37,466 nucleotides of DNA from the NCBI RefSeq assembly GCF_014640675.1, contig NZ_BMHK01000033.1, positions 1-37,466 on the forward strand, written 5' to 3'. Under the pieces are notes generated by a model, which was given only the letters and a program-made list of their open reading frames with translations, made no database searches and had not been told where the DNA came from. Source of the stretch: Novosphingobium endophyticum. Lineage in GTDB: Bacteria > Pseudomonadota > Alphaproteobacteria > Sphingomonadales > Sphingomonadaceae. The position numbers were made by a program, and so were the translations under genes. Position 1 is the first letter of the stretch; every line of letters begins with the position of its first letter. This document shows, one piece after another, positions 1-7,831 of the stretch.

Positions 1-114
1 AGCCGTTGGTGCGATCTGTTCCGCCGCTGGGAAGGTCGGCTGCCCTTGGTGATGCGCCAGAGCCATGCCGGCGGCGAAAGGATGTTCGTCGACTATGCCG
101 GCGACGCCCGGTAG
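1..114 (+). pseudogene. IS21-family transposase IstA fragment
   Basis: Reading from base 1 in frame 1 gives a 37-residue open segment ending at TAG (112-114). It contains WCDLFRRWEGRLP followed by MRQSHAGGERMFVDYAGD. This is the characteristic stretch of IS21 IstA just before and into the DDE (rve) catalytic core. The Asp in FVDYAGD matches the first catalytic Asp of the family. IstA proteins continue for some 200-300 residues beyond this point, but here the frame stops three residues later. The start lies outside the window. No istB or IS21 end is visible, so this is a dead remnant. It stops 12 bases before the TonB receptor's stop codon, so the break may lie where rearranged DNA was joined. 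The recognition rests on motif memory, not a search. Confidence 0.7.
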
Positions 115-126
115 CTCCAATTGACG

Positions 127-2379
127 TCAGAACCGGGCGCGAATGCCGCCCAGCGCCAGGCGCGGGGCGCCCGGCCGTGCCCCAGCCGGGGAGAAGCCGG
201 CATTATAGGCGACGTCAAACAGGTTCTGCACCGTGCCGAACAGCGACACATTGCGATGCAGATCGATCTCCGCCGACAGGTCGACGAGCACGCGATCGTC
301 GATTCGGTCCGACGCGACGATCGGCCCCTGTCCGGCAGTGGCGCGCGCCTTGCCGACCCAGTTGAGCGTCGCATTCAGCCGCGCAGCCTTCGTCGCCAGT
401 CCAGCGTTCACGGTCATCTGGTGTTTCGAGATATAAGGCAGGTGGTCGCCCGCCGCCACCGTGCCCCAGGGCTCATAACCGCTGACGAAGCTCGTTTTGA
501 ACTTCGCGTCGGTATAAGTGTAGGCGAACGATACCGGCACCTCAAAACCGTTCGTGGCGATGCTGCCGAGCGTCCGTCCGGCGCTCAGCTCGATGCCCTT
601 GACGTCGACTTTGCCGCCGGCGAACTGATCGCCGATGTTGCAGTTGCCGCCGGTCGAGGCGGTGCAGGTGCCGACCAGGTTCGAATAGTCGTTGAAGAAG
701 CCGATAAGGTCTGCGCGCCAGCCATTTGTTCCCAGCTTGACCCCCGCTTCATAGTTCCACGAAGTCTCGGGATCGACGGTCGATCCGGGTGCGGGGCTGG
801 CAAAACCGCGATGCGCGCCCGCCACGATGCGGACCGCGTCGGCCATGCGCCAGGTCGCCGAAATGCCGGGAATGAAGACGTCGACATTCGACTTGGCGAC
901 CGTAGTCGCGCCCGAGCGATCGGGATCGGTCGTCGCCCAGCGGGTCTGCCGCAGGTCGATCGTCTCGTAGCGCAGGCCGGGTACGAGCGTCAGCGGCCCT
1001 GCCTCGATCGTGTCGCGGATGAAGAAGGCCCAGGCCTTGGCATCCCCGATACGATTGTCCTGGCTTCCCGGCGTGCCCGCCGAGGTCAGCACCATCCGGC
1101 CATCCACCATCTGATAGTGGTCATCCTGCTGGAGGCGGTCTTCGTCGTCCTCATGATAGCGGGCGGAGAGTTCGAGCACATGGCTGATCCCGCCGGTATC
1201 GAAACCCGCGGTCAGCACGCTCTGCACGCCCGTCGCCTGATATACGCGGTTGTTATTGCGCACGCGCAGCGCACCCGCGCGGCCGGTGAAGCCGTCGGCG
1301 CCGATCAGGTCGGCTATCTGCAAGGGATTGGCGTCGGGATTTTCGAGCACGCTGCTGATCGACACCCAGCCGGTGTCGGCGGTGTTGCGCACATCGTTGA
1401 GCTTGTACCAGGCACGCGCCGTGTCGGTGCGGTAGGCAACCGTCGTCAGGTTCACATCGGGCGAGATGTCGAAACGATGGCTGAACTGGTAGGTCTTGTG
1501 CTTCGCGTTCATCACATCGGCCTTGCTGCCGTTGTAGCGCCGGTAGGGTGATGCCGCGAAGTCGGCGAGGGTGAGGCCCAGATAGGTCTCGTGGCTGGTC
1601 TCGTCGTAATTCTGGTACTTGAACTCCAGCGCATGCCGGCCGTCGGTCGAGCGCAGGCCCAGCTTCACCGTCCAGTCGGTGATCTCGAAGCCGGTGTCGC
1701 CGCCGATGTCGAGCTTCTTGAATCCGTCCGAATGCTCGTAGAGCCCCTCGGCAAGCGCGCCGATCTCAAGCCCGCCACCCAGCGGCGCCCAGCCGCCGAC
1801 CCAGCCATGCGCGCGCCGGCCGTCATGATTGCCTGCCAGCAGCTCGGCCTTGCCGGCCGCCGTTCCGACATCGACCTCGGGGATCGGGGTCGAGAAGAGG
1901 TTGAGCGCGCCGCCGACGGTCATCGGGCCATACTTGATCGCCGCTGGTCCCTTGGCGACCTCGACGCCAGCCATGCGGGCCACGCGCGGGAAGTAGTAGG
2001 CGGCGGGCGCCGCATAGGGCGCCGGTGCGATGAGCACGCCGTCTTCCATGACCGCAATGCGCGCGCTGCGGTCGGTGCCTGAACCGCGGATACCGATATT
2101 GGGGCGCAGACCGAAACCGTCCTCTTCCTGAACATAGACGCCCGGCACCTGCCTCAGGATGCGGTTGACGTCATTGTAGGAGAAAGTCTCCAGATCGGCG
2201 GTATCGAGCCGCTGGACCGAGCCGCCGATGTCGAGCGTGTCCGCCTTCGTGCCCGTGACGACGATGCTTTCGATGATGCGACCGCTGCTATCGGCCTCTT
2301 CCGCCATGGCAGGCGCGCACCACAGCGCTACGCCGATCACCATCGCTTGCCGGCTCACACCCGATTTCCAAAGACTCAC
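127..2379 (-). CDS. TonB-dependent receptor, FecA-like
   Basis: A 750-residue outer-membrane receptor that would import a ferric chelate or other bulky substrate using TonB energy. It has a signal peptide ending ALWCAPAMA, a plug domain (about residues 40-165, with ESIVVTGTKAD, RQVPGVYVQEEDG, NIGIRGSGTDRS and VEVAKGPAAIKYG), and a long barrel ending in RARF with the usual terminal aromatic residue. The plug wording (VYVQEEDGFGLRPNIGIRG) resembles FecA-type receptors, so ferric-carboxylate uptake is a reasonable guess, but the substrate cannot be read from sequence. The start is GTG, preceded by an AGGGGG stretch about 9 bases upstream. A Fur-like box lies about 45 bases upstream. The gene stands alone: no FecI/FecR pair is visible. 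Its 3' end abuts an IS21 fragment. Confidence 0.9.
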   Translation of the reverse strand: MSLWKSGVSRQAMVIGVALWCAPAMAEEADSSGRIIESIVVTGTKADTLDIGGSVQRLDTADLETFSYNDVNRILRQVPGVYVQEEDGFGLRPNIGIRGSGTDRSARIAVMEDGVLIAPAPYAAPAAYYFPRVARMAGVEVAKGPAAIKYGPMTVGGALNLFSTPIPEVDVGTAAGKAELLAGNHDGRRAHGWVGGWAPLGGGLEIGALAEGLYEHSDGFKKLDIGGDTGFEITDWTVKLGLRSTDGRHALEFKYQNYDETSHETYLGLTLADFAASPYRRYNGSKADVMNAKHKTYQFSHRFDISPDVNLTTVAYRTDTARAWYKLNDVRNTADTGWVSISSVLENPDANPLQIADLIGADGFTGRAGALRVRNNNRVYQATGVQSVLTAGFDTGGISHVLELSARYHEDDEDRLQQDDHYQMVDGRMVLTSAGTPGSQDNRIGDAKAWAFFIRDTIEAGPLTLVPGLRYETIDLRQTRWATTDPDRSGATTVAKSNVDVFIPGISATWRMADAVRIVAGAHRGFASPAPGSTVDPETSWNYEAGVKLGTNGWRADLIGFFNDYSNLVGTCTASTGGNCNIGDQFAGGKVDVKGIELSAGRTLGSIATNGFEVPVSFAYTYTDAKFKTSFVSGYEPWGTVAAGDHLPYISKHQMTVNAGLATKAARLNATLNWVGKARATAGQGPIVASDRIDDRVLVDLSAEIDLHRNVSLFGTVQNLFDVAYNAGFSPAGARPGAPRLALGGIRARF

Positions 2380-2423
2380 TGAACTGCCCCCTGATGCTGC
2401 ATTCGATTTCGGGTTCCGTTAAT

Positions 2424-2442
2424 GCTAGTCAGAACCATTCGC
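2424..2442 (-). promoter_or_regulatory. Candidate Fur box upstream of the TonB receptor
   Basis: Read on the minus strand, GCGAATGGTTCTGACTAGC matches the 19-base Fur consensus at about 11 positions, including the central AATG..T and the terminal G and C. It sits 45 bases before the receptor's GTG start, where a repressor would cover the promoter. The match is only moderate, so this is a candidate based on position and partial symmetry. Confidence 0.4.
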
Positions 2443-2454
2443 AACACATAAGCA

Positions 2455-2913
2455 CCGAAAATCGAAATCGCCTTCCCGATAACGTCTATCCAGTCCAGTG
2501 AGAGGCGGCGGGTTTCGAAGAACGGTTCAGGCAGCGGGAACGGCAACAATGTCGGCCGTGACTGCCATTGCTGGCATGCGCGAGGCTGCTAAACCTCGCG
2601 GGCCAGTTGCGATATCCAAGGGACGGATAGCTCGCCGAACTTCTCAGTTCCGAAACTGATAACTGTTCGATCGTTCCGGCGAGCAATCGCCCGGTAAAAG
2701 CTCAGCGATTGACCTGCCCGGCTGGCAAGCATCCGCTTGCATGCCGATGTCCGGATGAGGACCATATGCTGCCATCTTGGCCGCAAACCAGCGCACCCAG
2801 TCGTCTGCCCCCCGCGATCATCTCGGCAACTTCGACATCGGCGTAAGATGATGATCAGATGAGCCCTCGGGACATCGCGCGCTCCCTAAAAAGACGGGGG
2901 CCCACGGATGCGC
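2455..2913. other. Gap with no recognisable gene
   Basis: This stretch between the receptor promoter and the hairpin repeat has only short overlapping minus-strand frames (2486-2686 and 2589-2786). Neither has a convincing ribosome binding site or a motif I recognise. It could be decayed coding sequence. I see no RNA gene. Confidence 0.4.
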
Positions 2914-3019
2914 CAGAGTGATTTCGAAGCAGGTGGAGTCACCTGTAGACCAGGAAATCACCGTAAAACGAATGCATAGAGTGTCGGCTTTTATGCAATC
3001 AAAGTCGGAAGCACTCTAG
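2914..3019. repeat. Hairpin-rich intergenic repeat element, MITE/RIME-like
   Basis: About 105 bases with two stem-loop blocks. The first has outer arms GTGATTTC (2918-2925) and GAAATCAC (2954-2961) enclosing a perfect inner palindrome, CAGGTG-GAGT-CACCTG (2930-2945). The second has arms TAGAGTG (2977-2983) and CACTCTA (3012-3018). The two outer ends are imperfect inverted copies of each other (AGAGTGATTTC on the left, AGAGTGCTTCC on the right read in reverse). This layout resembles the mosaic palindromic intergenic repeats of alphaproteobacteria. Only one copy was noticed in this window, so its repeat status in the genome is inferred. Confidence 0.55.
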
Positions 3020-3032
3020 GCCCCGCAGTTGC

Positions 3033-3203
3033 TCAGATATCGTCGCCTAGGGCACCCTTTATCCTGCCCTTGAGCTGCTGGCCTTTGCCTTTCAGCTCCT
3101 GACCTCGGCCTTCGTCGCGCGTCTTGGGGTTGGCGCTCTTCTGCTTGATCTTGCCGGCCGCCTCGTTGAGGTTGCCTTTAGCCTTGTCTTTCAGTTCACC
3201 CAC
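3033..3203 (-). CDS. CsbD-family stress protein
   Basis: A 56-residue, highly charged hydrophilic protein beginning MGELKDKAKGNLNEAAGKIK and ending KGRIKGALGDDI. This is the typical length and opening of CsbD-like proteins, which are small general-stress proteins of unknown biochemical role. The start is GTG at 3201-3203, chosen because GGAAGGAGAG lies 5-14 bases upstream and because family homology begins exactly there. The frame continues upstream to 3359, but that part lacks family likeness. A GGAAC-N16-AGTTAG promoter 47 bases upstream matches alphaproteobacterial EcfG promoters, in keeping with stress-induced expression of csbD genes in that class. The gene lies downstream of treA on the same strand, but its own promoter suggests separate transcription. 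Confidence 0.85.
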   Translation of the reverse strand: MGELKDKAKGNLNEAAGKIKQKSANPKTRDEGRGQELKGKGQQLKGRIKGALGDDI

Positions 3204-3249
3204 AGGGACTCTCCTTCCAAAGCAGGCGCGGTTTGCGCTGCCTGCAAAC

Positions 3250-3276
3250 CTAACTGATGGGCAATCACTGCGTTCC
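3250..3276 (-). promoter_or_regulatory. EcfG-type general stress promoter for csbD
   Basis: On the minus strand GGAAC (3272-3276) is followed by a 16-base spacer and AGTTAG (3250-3255). Alphaproteobacterial EcfG promoters have the form GGAAC-N16/17-cGTT. The predicted transcript would start near 3243 and leave a leader of about 40 bases before the csbD GTG. Both the spacing and the target gene class fit. Confidence 0.6.
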
Positions 3277-3421
3277 AATAGAGCGAGGTTTTCGCGCGAC
3301 CAAACCCGTGATGGAGCCGGCGATGGGGATCCCGACACGTCCGCTGACCGGGTGGACATGGCCCGGACCCGCGAATGGATCCATGCCGGCCGAACGCTCC
3401 AGATCGCCTATCGCAACGAGT

Positions 3422-5005
3422 CTACTCATTGTCTGGTGCGGAAGGAGCGGACAGCTGGGGGTAGCGATCCAGGATCGCGCTGGCGACGCCGTTGGTCCAA
3501 CCGAACCCGTCTTGCAGCTCATATTCACCGCCGCCTCCAGGCAACCGCTCTTCGACATCGTATTTCTCCAACATCTTGCCCGTCTCGCCATAAGTGCCGG
3601 CAACGGTCGCGATCCAGCGCGAAGCGATTGTCCGGGCCAGACCTTCATGACCATTTCGGTTTAGGCCGGTGATCGCGATCCACTGAAGCGGCGCCCAGCC
3701 ATTGGGAGCATCCCATTGCTGGCCGGTACGTTTCCGAGTGGTTCGCAGGCCGCCGGGCGCGAGTAGTTGTGTCTGTGTGATATCGGCAACCGCCTGTGCC
3801 TGGCTCGCCCCGGCCATGCCCACGAACAGCGGATAAAGCGTTGCGGCAGAGAGTGTGGTCGTGGGCTCGCGTTCTTCGATCAGCCAGTCCGCATAGTACC
3901 CCTTGCCGGGTTGCCAGAGGAAGCGGTCCACCGCCGCCTTGCGCCGGGCCGCCAGCCGAGTGAAGTTTCTGGTGCAGGCAGTGTCGCTTGCCCGCTCGCA
4001 ACCGTCGGCGATGCGCTTCTCCACCGCCCAGAGCAGGGCGTTGAGATCAACAGGGACAATGTCCGTCGTGCGAATGGTCGCGAGGGTCCTGCCATCGGCA
4101 AGCCAGCGTGACGAGAAATCCCAACCGCTCTCGGCGGCGGCGCGCAAGTCCCTATATACTTGTTGCGCGTGGCGCCTTGGCGCTGCCCTCGCGGTTGCCC
4201 GGTCCTCGGCAAAGGCTTCGTCGCGCGGACGGTCGCGATCGTCCCAGTAGCGATTTAGAAGGTTCCCATCGGGCATGCGTACGACGCGCAAGCATGCGCT
4301 TTCGCGCCGGGCGCAATCTGCCCCGGTCATCCAGAAGTCATATTCGGTGCGAAGCACTTTCAAACGCCGCGCCTGCACGGCCCTATCGGGGTTCTTCGAG
4401 ATATCGAGCATCAGCCCGAAGAACGGCGGTTGCGAGCGGCTGAGATAATAGGTTCGGGTGCCGTTGGGGATATGACCGAAGCGCTCGATCAGGCTGGTGA
4501 AATCCTCGAGCATGGATTCCACCAGCTCGTCCTCGCCATCAGCGGCAAGCCCCAGCATCGTAAAATAGCTGTCCCAGTAATAGATCTCGCGGAAACGGCC
4601 CCCGGGCACGACGTAGGGCTTAGGCAGCGCGATACGCGATTCTCCGGGCACGACGGGCGCCGGCTGACGGACGAGGTGCGGCCAGAGCGCGCGGACATGG
4701 TCGCGCAAGCTGGTCCGCGCTGCGTCGTTGACGCCCGGAACCTGGAAGTGGCGGAGCACGAAGGCCTTGAGCGCTGCATCATCCTTCGGCGGCTTGGCGC
4801 GATAGTCTGCCATGATGCTATCGGGCGCTTTGCGCGGCACCGCATCGGCGAAGGTCTTGCTATCGTCGAAGATGCGGCGTTCCTGCACCGCGACGAACAG
4901 ATCGCTGTAGAGATCGGTCGGCGACGACGGCTTCGTGTTGCCGAGCTCGGCGAATGCCAGGAGTAACACAACCGCTTTCGATAAGCGGTGGATGGCTTGC
5001 TTCAT
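3422..5005 (-). CDS. treA: Periplasmic trehalase, GH37
   Basis: A 527-residue enzyme that hydrolyses trehalose to two glucose molecules. An N-terminal hydrophobic segment (KAVVLLLAFAELG, residues 10-22) looks like a signal peptide for export to the periplasm. Both family signatures are present: PGGRFREIYYWDSY (134-147) and QQWDAPNGWAP (429-439). The catalytic pair corresponds to Asp296 in SGWDFSSRW and Glu480 in MLEKYD, matching Asp312/Glu496 of E. coli TreA. A glycine-rich GGGGEYELQDGFGWTNG follows near residues 490-506, as in the family. The start is supported by GGGAGGAG five bases upstream. It lies 66 bases downstream of the chromate-transporter gene on the same strand. No trehalose importer or synthesis gene is nearby, so it probably serves scavenging of external trehalose. 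Confidence 0.93.
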   Translation of the reverse strand: MKQAIHRLSKAVVLLLAFAELGNTKPSSPTDLYSDLFVAVQERRIFDDSKTFADAVPRKAPDSIMADYRAKPPKDDAALKAFVLRHFQVPGVNDAARTSLRDHVRALWPHLVRQPAPVVPGESRIALPKPYVVPGGRFREIYYWDSYFTMLGLAADGEDELVESMLEDFTSLIERFGHIPNGTRTYYLSRSQPPFFGLMLDISKNPDRAVQARRLKVLRTEYDFWMTGADCARRESACLRVVRMPDGNLLNRYWDDRDRPRDEAFAEDRATARAAPRRHAQQVYRDLRAAAESGWDFSSRWLADGRTLATIRTTDIVPVDLNALLWAVEKRIADGCERASDTACTRNFTRLAARRKAAVDRFLWQPGKGYYADWLIEEREPTTTLSAATLYPLFVGMAGASQAQAVADITQTQLLAPGGLRTTRKRTGQQWDAPNGWAPLQWIAITGLNRNGHEGLARTIASRWIATVAGTYGETGKMLEKYDVEERLPGGGGEYELQDGFGWTNGVASAILDRYPQLSAPSAPDNE

Positions 5006-5071
5006 GGCAACTCCTCCCTGAACTCCAGGATCATTGCAGAAGGTCGACTTTACGATTTTCTCTGTCGCGCT

Positions 5072-6400
5072 TCACCCGGTTAAGCCCAGCAGCAGTCCGG
5101 CCATGATGGCCAAACCGAGCACCTTGATGACATTCCACTTGAAGCGGAAGATCAGGACAGCGGCAAGCACCGCCAGCAGACCCGCCCTCCAATCGAGACT
5201 GGACCAGTCAGGATCGTAAAGCCGCAATGGTCCGACGTGGCTTTCGCCAACCCGGCCGAACAGCACATGGAGCAGGAACCACAAGGTCAGGTTGGCGATT
5301 ACGCCGACCACGGCGGCGGTCAGGGACGCGAGCCCGCTCCTGAGCCGCCGGGCATGCTCCATCCGTTCAATCCACGGCGCGAAGGTGAAGATCCACAGAA
5401 AGCAGGGCGCAAAGGTTACCCAGGTCGTGAGGACGGCCCCCAGCAGTCCCGCCACCAGCGGCGTGAACGGCTCGGGCGCGCGGAAGGCGGCAAGGTAGCC
5501 GACGAACTGGGTGACCATGATGAGCGGGCCGGGAGTGGTTTCCGCAAGACCCAGGCCATCGGCCATCTCGCCCGCCGAAACCCAGCCATGGCCCTGCACC
5601 GCTTCCTGCGCCATGTAGGCAAGAACGGCGTAGGCCCCGCCAAAGGTGACGACGGCAAGCTGCGAAAAGAAGGCGCCGATCTTCCACAGGACATGCCCCT
5701 CGCCGAGCGTGACGAGCACGAGTGCCATCGGCATGGCCCAGATCAGTCCCCAGATCAGCACCGCCCGGATCGAATCTCTCCAGGGTCTCGCGCCTGCGAC
5801 AGGGGCAGATCCGCTGGCCTTGACCGCCAGCCATTCGGGGCGGGCATGGGCAACTGCCATGCCGATTGCGCCGGCACCGAGCACGACCAGCGGGAACGGC
5901 AGGTCGAAGAAGAACAGGGCCACGAATGCGAGTGCTGCCAGCATCCACTTGAAGCCGGTGTCCAGCGCTCGGCCGGCGATGCGCAGCAAAGCCTGCACCA
6001 CAATTGCCAGCACCGCCGCCTTGATTCCGAGGAACGAGGCCGCGAACCAGTCGAGCCGCGCCGCAAGGACATAGAATATCGACAGTGCCAGGATCACGAG
6101 TGCACCGGGGATCACGAAAAGCAGGCCCGCTGCGAACCCGCCGCGCCATCCGTGCAGCTTCCATCCTATCCACGTCGCAAGCTGCTGGGCTTCCGGCCCC
6201 GGCAGCAGATGACAGAAGTTGAGCGCATGGAGGTACTGCTCCTCGCTTACCCATTCGCGCTCATCGACCAGTTCGCGGTGCATCAAGGCGATCTGTCCGG
6301 CCGGCCCGCCGAAGCTCAGGCAGCCGATACGCGCGAAGACCCGCACCAGCTCTGCAAATGTAGGAGAGGCATCGATCTGTTGGTCCACCACACCGTCCAT
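5072..6400 (-). CDS. chrA: Chromate transporter ChrA, long-chain type
   Basis: A 442-residue inner-membrane protein of the CHR family, which exports chromate and gives chromate resistance in characterised members. The long-chain form is a tandem duplication, and both halves are visible. The N-half has RIGCLSFGGPAGQIALM (near 25-40) and LLPGPEAQQ (65-73). The C-half repeats the pattern as VVTFGGAYAVLAYM and TTPGPLIMVTQF. About ten hydrophobic segments follow the expected spacing. The frame is open for 133 more codons upstream, but that stretch is basic, lacks family likeness and covers an AT-rich promoter-like region. I therefore place the start at the ATG at 6398-6400, after a weak AAAGG. Whether it moves chromate in this organism is inferred from family alone. 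Confidence 0.87.
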   Translation of the reverse strand: MDGVVDQQIDASPTFAELVRVFARIGCLSFGGPAGQIALMHRELVDEREWVSEEQYLHALNFCHLLPGPEAQQLATWIGWKLHGWRGGFAAGLLFVIPGALVILALSIFYVLAARLDWFAASFLGIKAAVLAIVVQALLRIAGRALDTGFKWMLAALAFVALFFFDLPFPLVVLGAGAIGMAVAHARPEWLAVKASGSAPVAGARPWRDSIRAVLIWGLIWAMPMALVLVTLGEGHVLWKIGAFFSQLAVVTFGGAYAVLAYMAQEAVQGHGWVSAGEMADGLGLAETTPGPLIMVTQFVGYLAAFRAPEPFTPLVAGLLGAVLTTWVTFAPCFLWIFTFAPWIERMEHARRLRSGLASLTAAVVGVIANLTLWFLLHVLFGRVGESHVGPLRLYDPDWSSLDWRAGLLAVLAAVLIFRFKWNVIKVLGLAIMAGLLLGLTG

Positions 6401-6847
6401 AATGCCTTTGTCCGAGAAAACCGGACCGAAAGGCAACGCTTGGGCGAACCGCCTGACCGGGAGGTTGCGTGCCCCGGTCTGGTCCGAATATCCGAAGCAA
6501 TCGGTTTCGCGCAATTGAAAATGCATCTTCCGTCGAACGCATCCGGGGCTTCCCGGGCAGGGCGCATACCTCTTTCGGGTAATATGCTTAACAACCTGGG
6601 AAGGATACGCCTTACGGGCGCGTCGTGTTGATTCGATATTCGGGTTGAGTCCCTGGCATCGAGGTTGATGAACGCCAAAACGCCACGCTACTGATTGTTC
6701 TATAACTACAGGCGTCGCACACAGAAATATAACCGAAACATTTCTGTTTCCCTTGTTCGAGATTTTAATTCGGTCTCGAGTAATGTTTCTGATCGTCATT
6801 CCGCGAATCGCAGCACCGGTAGTTTTTCACTTTTAAGACGGTGTTAA
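6401..6847. other. Divergent promoter region, chrA and polysaccharide genes
   Basis: This 447-base gap separates minus-strand chrA from the plus-strand glycosyltransferase genes and should carry both promoters. It turns AT-rich from about 6690 to 6850, unlike its surroundings. It holds one clear inverted repeat (6721-6747). The minus-strand frame across it is an open shadow of chrA. No other gene is apparent. Confidence 0.5.
6721..6747. promoter_or_regulatory. Inverted repeat, candidate operator
   Basis: Perfect 8-base arms ACAGAAAT (6721-6728) and ATTTCTGT (6740-6747) flank an 11-base spacer. It lies 100-127 bases before the first glycosyltransferase start in an AT-rich segment. The geometry suits a dimeric regulator. 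No T-run follows, which argues against a terminator. Confidence 0.4.
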
Positions 6848-7831
6848 ATGCTCGGCGCGGCGATCAGCCTGTCGGAGTATATCAGTATGCGGGAAGATAT
6901 GAGGCCCGGATACGTCTCTGTGGAGAATGCGGCCGGCAATGCCGAAATGGCGTTCACCACTCCCCCCCGGGTCAGCGTTATCGTGCCGGTCTGGAATCGG
7001 CCAGCGGATATCGAGCGATGCGTCAGGTCCCTTCAGAGACAAACTCTGCCGGCGACCGATTATGAGATCATCATCGTCGATAACGGCTCCACCGATTCGA
7101 CAGTCGAGGCCGCTCGCGCTGCCGGGGTTTGCGTACTGATCGAAACCAGGCCGGGTTCCTATGCGGCGCGAAATCTGGGCCTTGCCGCGGCAAGGGGCAA
7201 ATACGTCGCGTTTACCGATTCGGATTGTGCCGTGGACGAAACCTGGCTTGAAAGAGGGCTTGAGGCACTCGATGGCCATCCGGGCTATGCCGTCGTGGCT
7301 GGCCGAATTGAGCTTTCCGCGGAGGATCTTCTGGCATCGTCCCCGGTGTGCGACACCTATGAGCGCATTTTCGCCTTCAAGCAGGAGCGGAATGTTGCCC
7401 GCGGCGCGGCCTGCACCGCCAACTGGTTCAGTCACACGGAACTGCTCCGGCAGGTGGGAGGCTTCAGGAACGACCTCAAGTCCGGCGGTGACTTCGACCT
7501 CACCCGGCGGCTCAAGGCGGCGGGTCATCCGATCCTCTATGCCCCTGACGCTGTGGTGGTCCACCCGGCCCGGGCGTCTCTTCGGGAACTGTGCTCCAAG
7601 GCTCGTCGGGTGATTGGCGGCCGGATGATGACGCATCGCGACCGCCGCAATCCCCTGCATTGGTGGGCGGCGTTGACGATCGATACCGCACGCCGCTTCA
7701 AGACCATGCTTGGCACGAGATGTTCCCTGTTCATGCGCGCCAGACTTTCCACACTGCTGATGATTCTTTTCGGGGCGGGATGCTGGGAGGTGCTGCTGGT
7801 CACATTGGGGACCGAGCCGCGTCGCGCCTGA
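6848..7831 (+). CDS. Family 2 glycosyltransferase
   Basis: A 327-residue GT-A fold enzyme expected to transfer a sugar from a nucleotide-sugar donor to a growing surface glycan. The core opens with VSVIVPVWNRPADIERCVRSL (about 42-62) and continues with YEIIIVDNGSTDST. The metal/nucleotide-binding DxD is DSD at 124-126 (AFTDSDCA), and GGDFDLTRRL stands in the acceptor/catalytic region. The C-terminal 60 residues are basic with a hydrophobic patch (LLMILFGAGCWEVLLV), suggesting membrane association. The true start is uncertain: ATG at 6848 lacks a ribosome site, whereas an internal ATG near 6887 follows GGAG, and the family core begins only around residue 40. Its TGA overlaps the next gene's ATG by one base (TGATG), so the two are coupled. 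The acceptor sugar is unknown. Confidence 0.85.
   Translation: MLGAAISLSEYISMREDMRPGYVSVENAAGNAEMAFTTPPRVSVIVPVWNRPADIERCVRSLQRQTLPATDYEIIIVDNGSTDSTVEAARAAGVCVLIETRPGSYAARNLGLAAARGKYVAFTDSDCAVDETWLERGLEALDGHPGYAVVAGRIELSAEDLLASSPVCDTYERIFAFKQERNVARGAACTANWFSHTELLRQVGGFRNDLKSGGDFDLTRRLKAAGHPILYAPDAVVVHPARASLRELCSKARRVIGGRMMTHRDRRNPLHWWAALTIDTARRFKTMLGTRCSLFMRARLSTLLMILFGAGCWEVLLVTLGTEPRRA

Noticed and set aside
121..1551. 476-residue plus-strand frame opposite the first receptor
   Set aside because: Its translation is Arg/Ala/Gly-rich with no motif. The minus strand carries a complete TonB receptor over the same bases.
5237..6631. 464-residue plus-strand frame opposite chrA
   Set aside because: No membrane segments or motifs, and charged low-complexity residues. 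It is an antisense shadow typical of high-GC genes.
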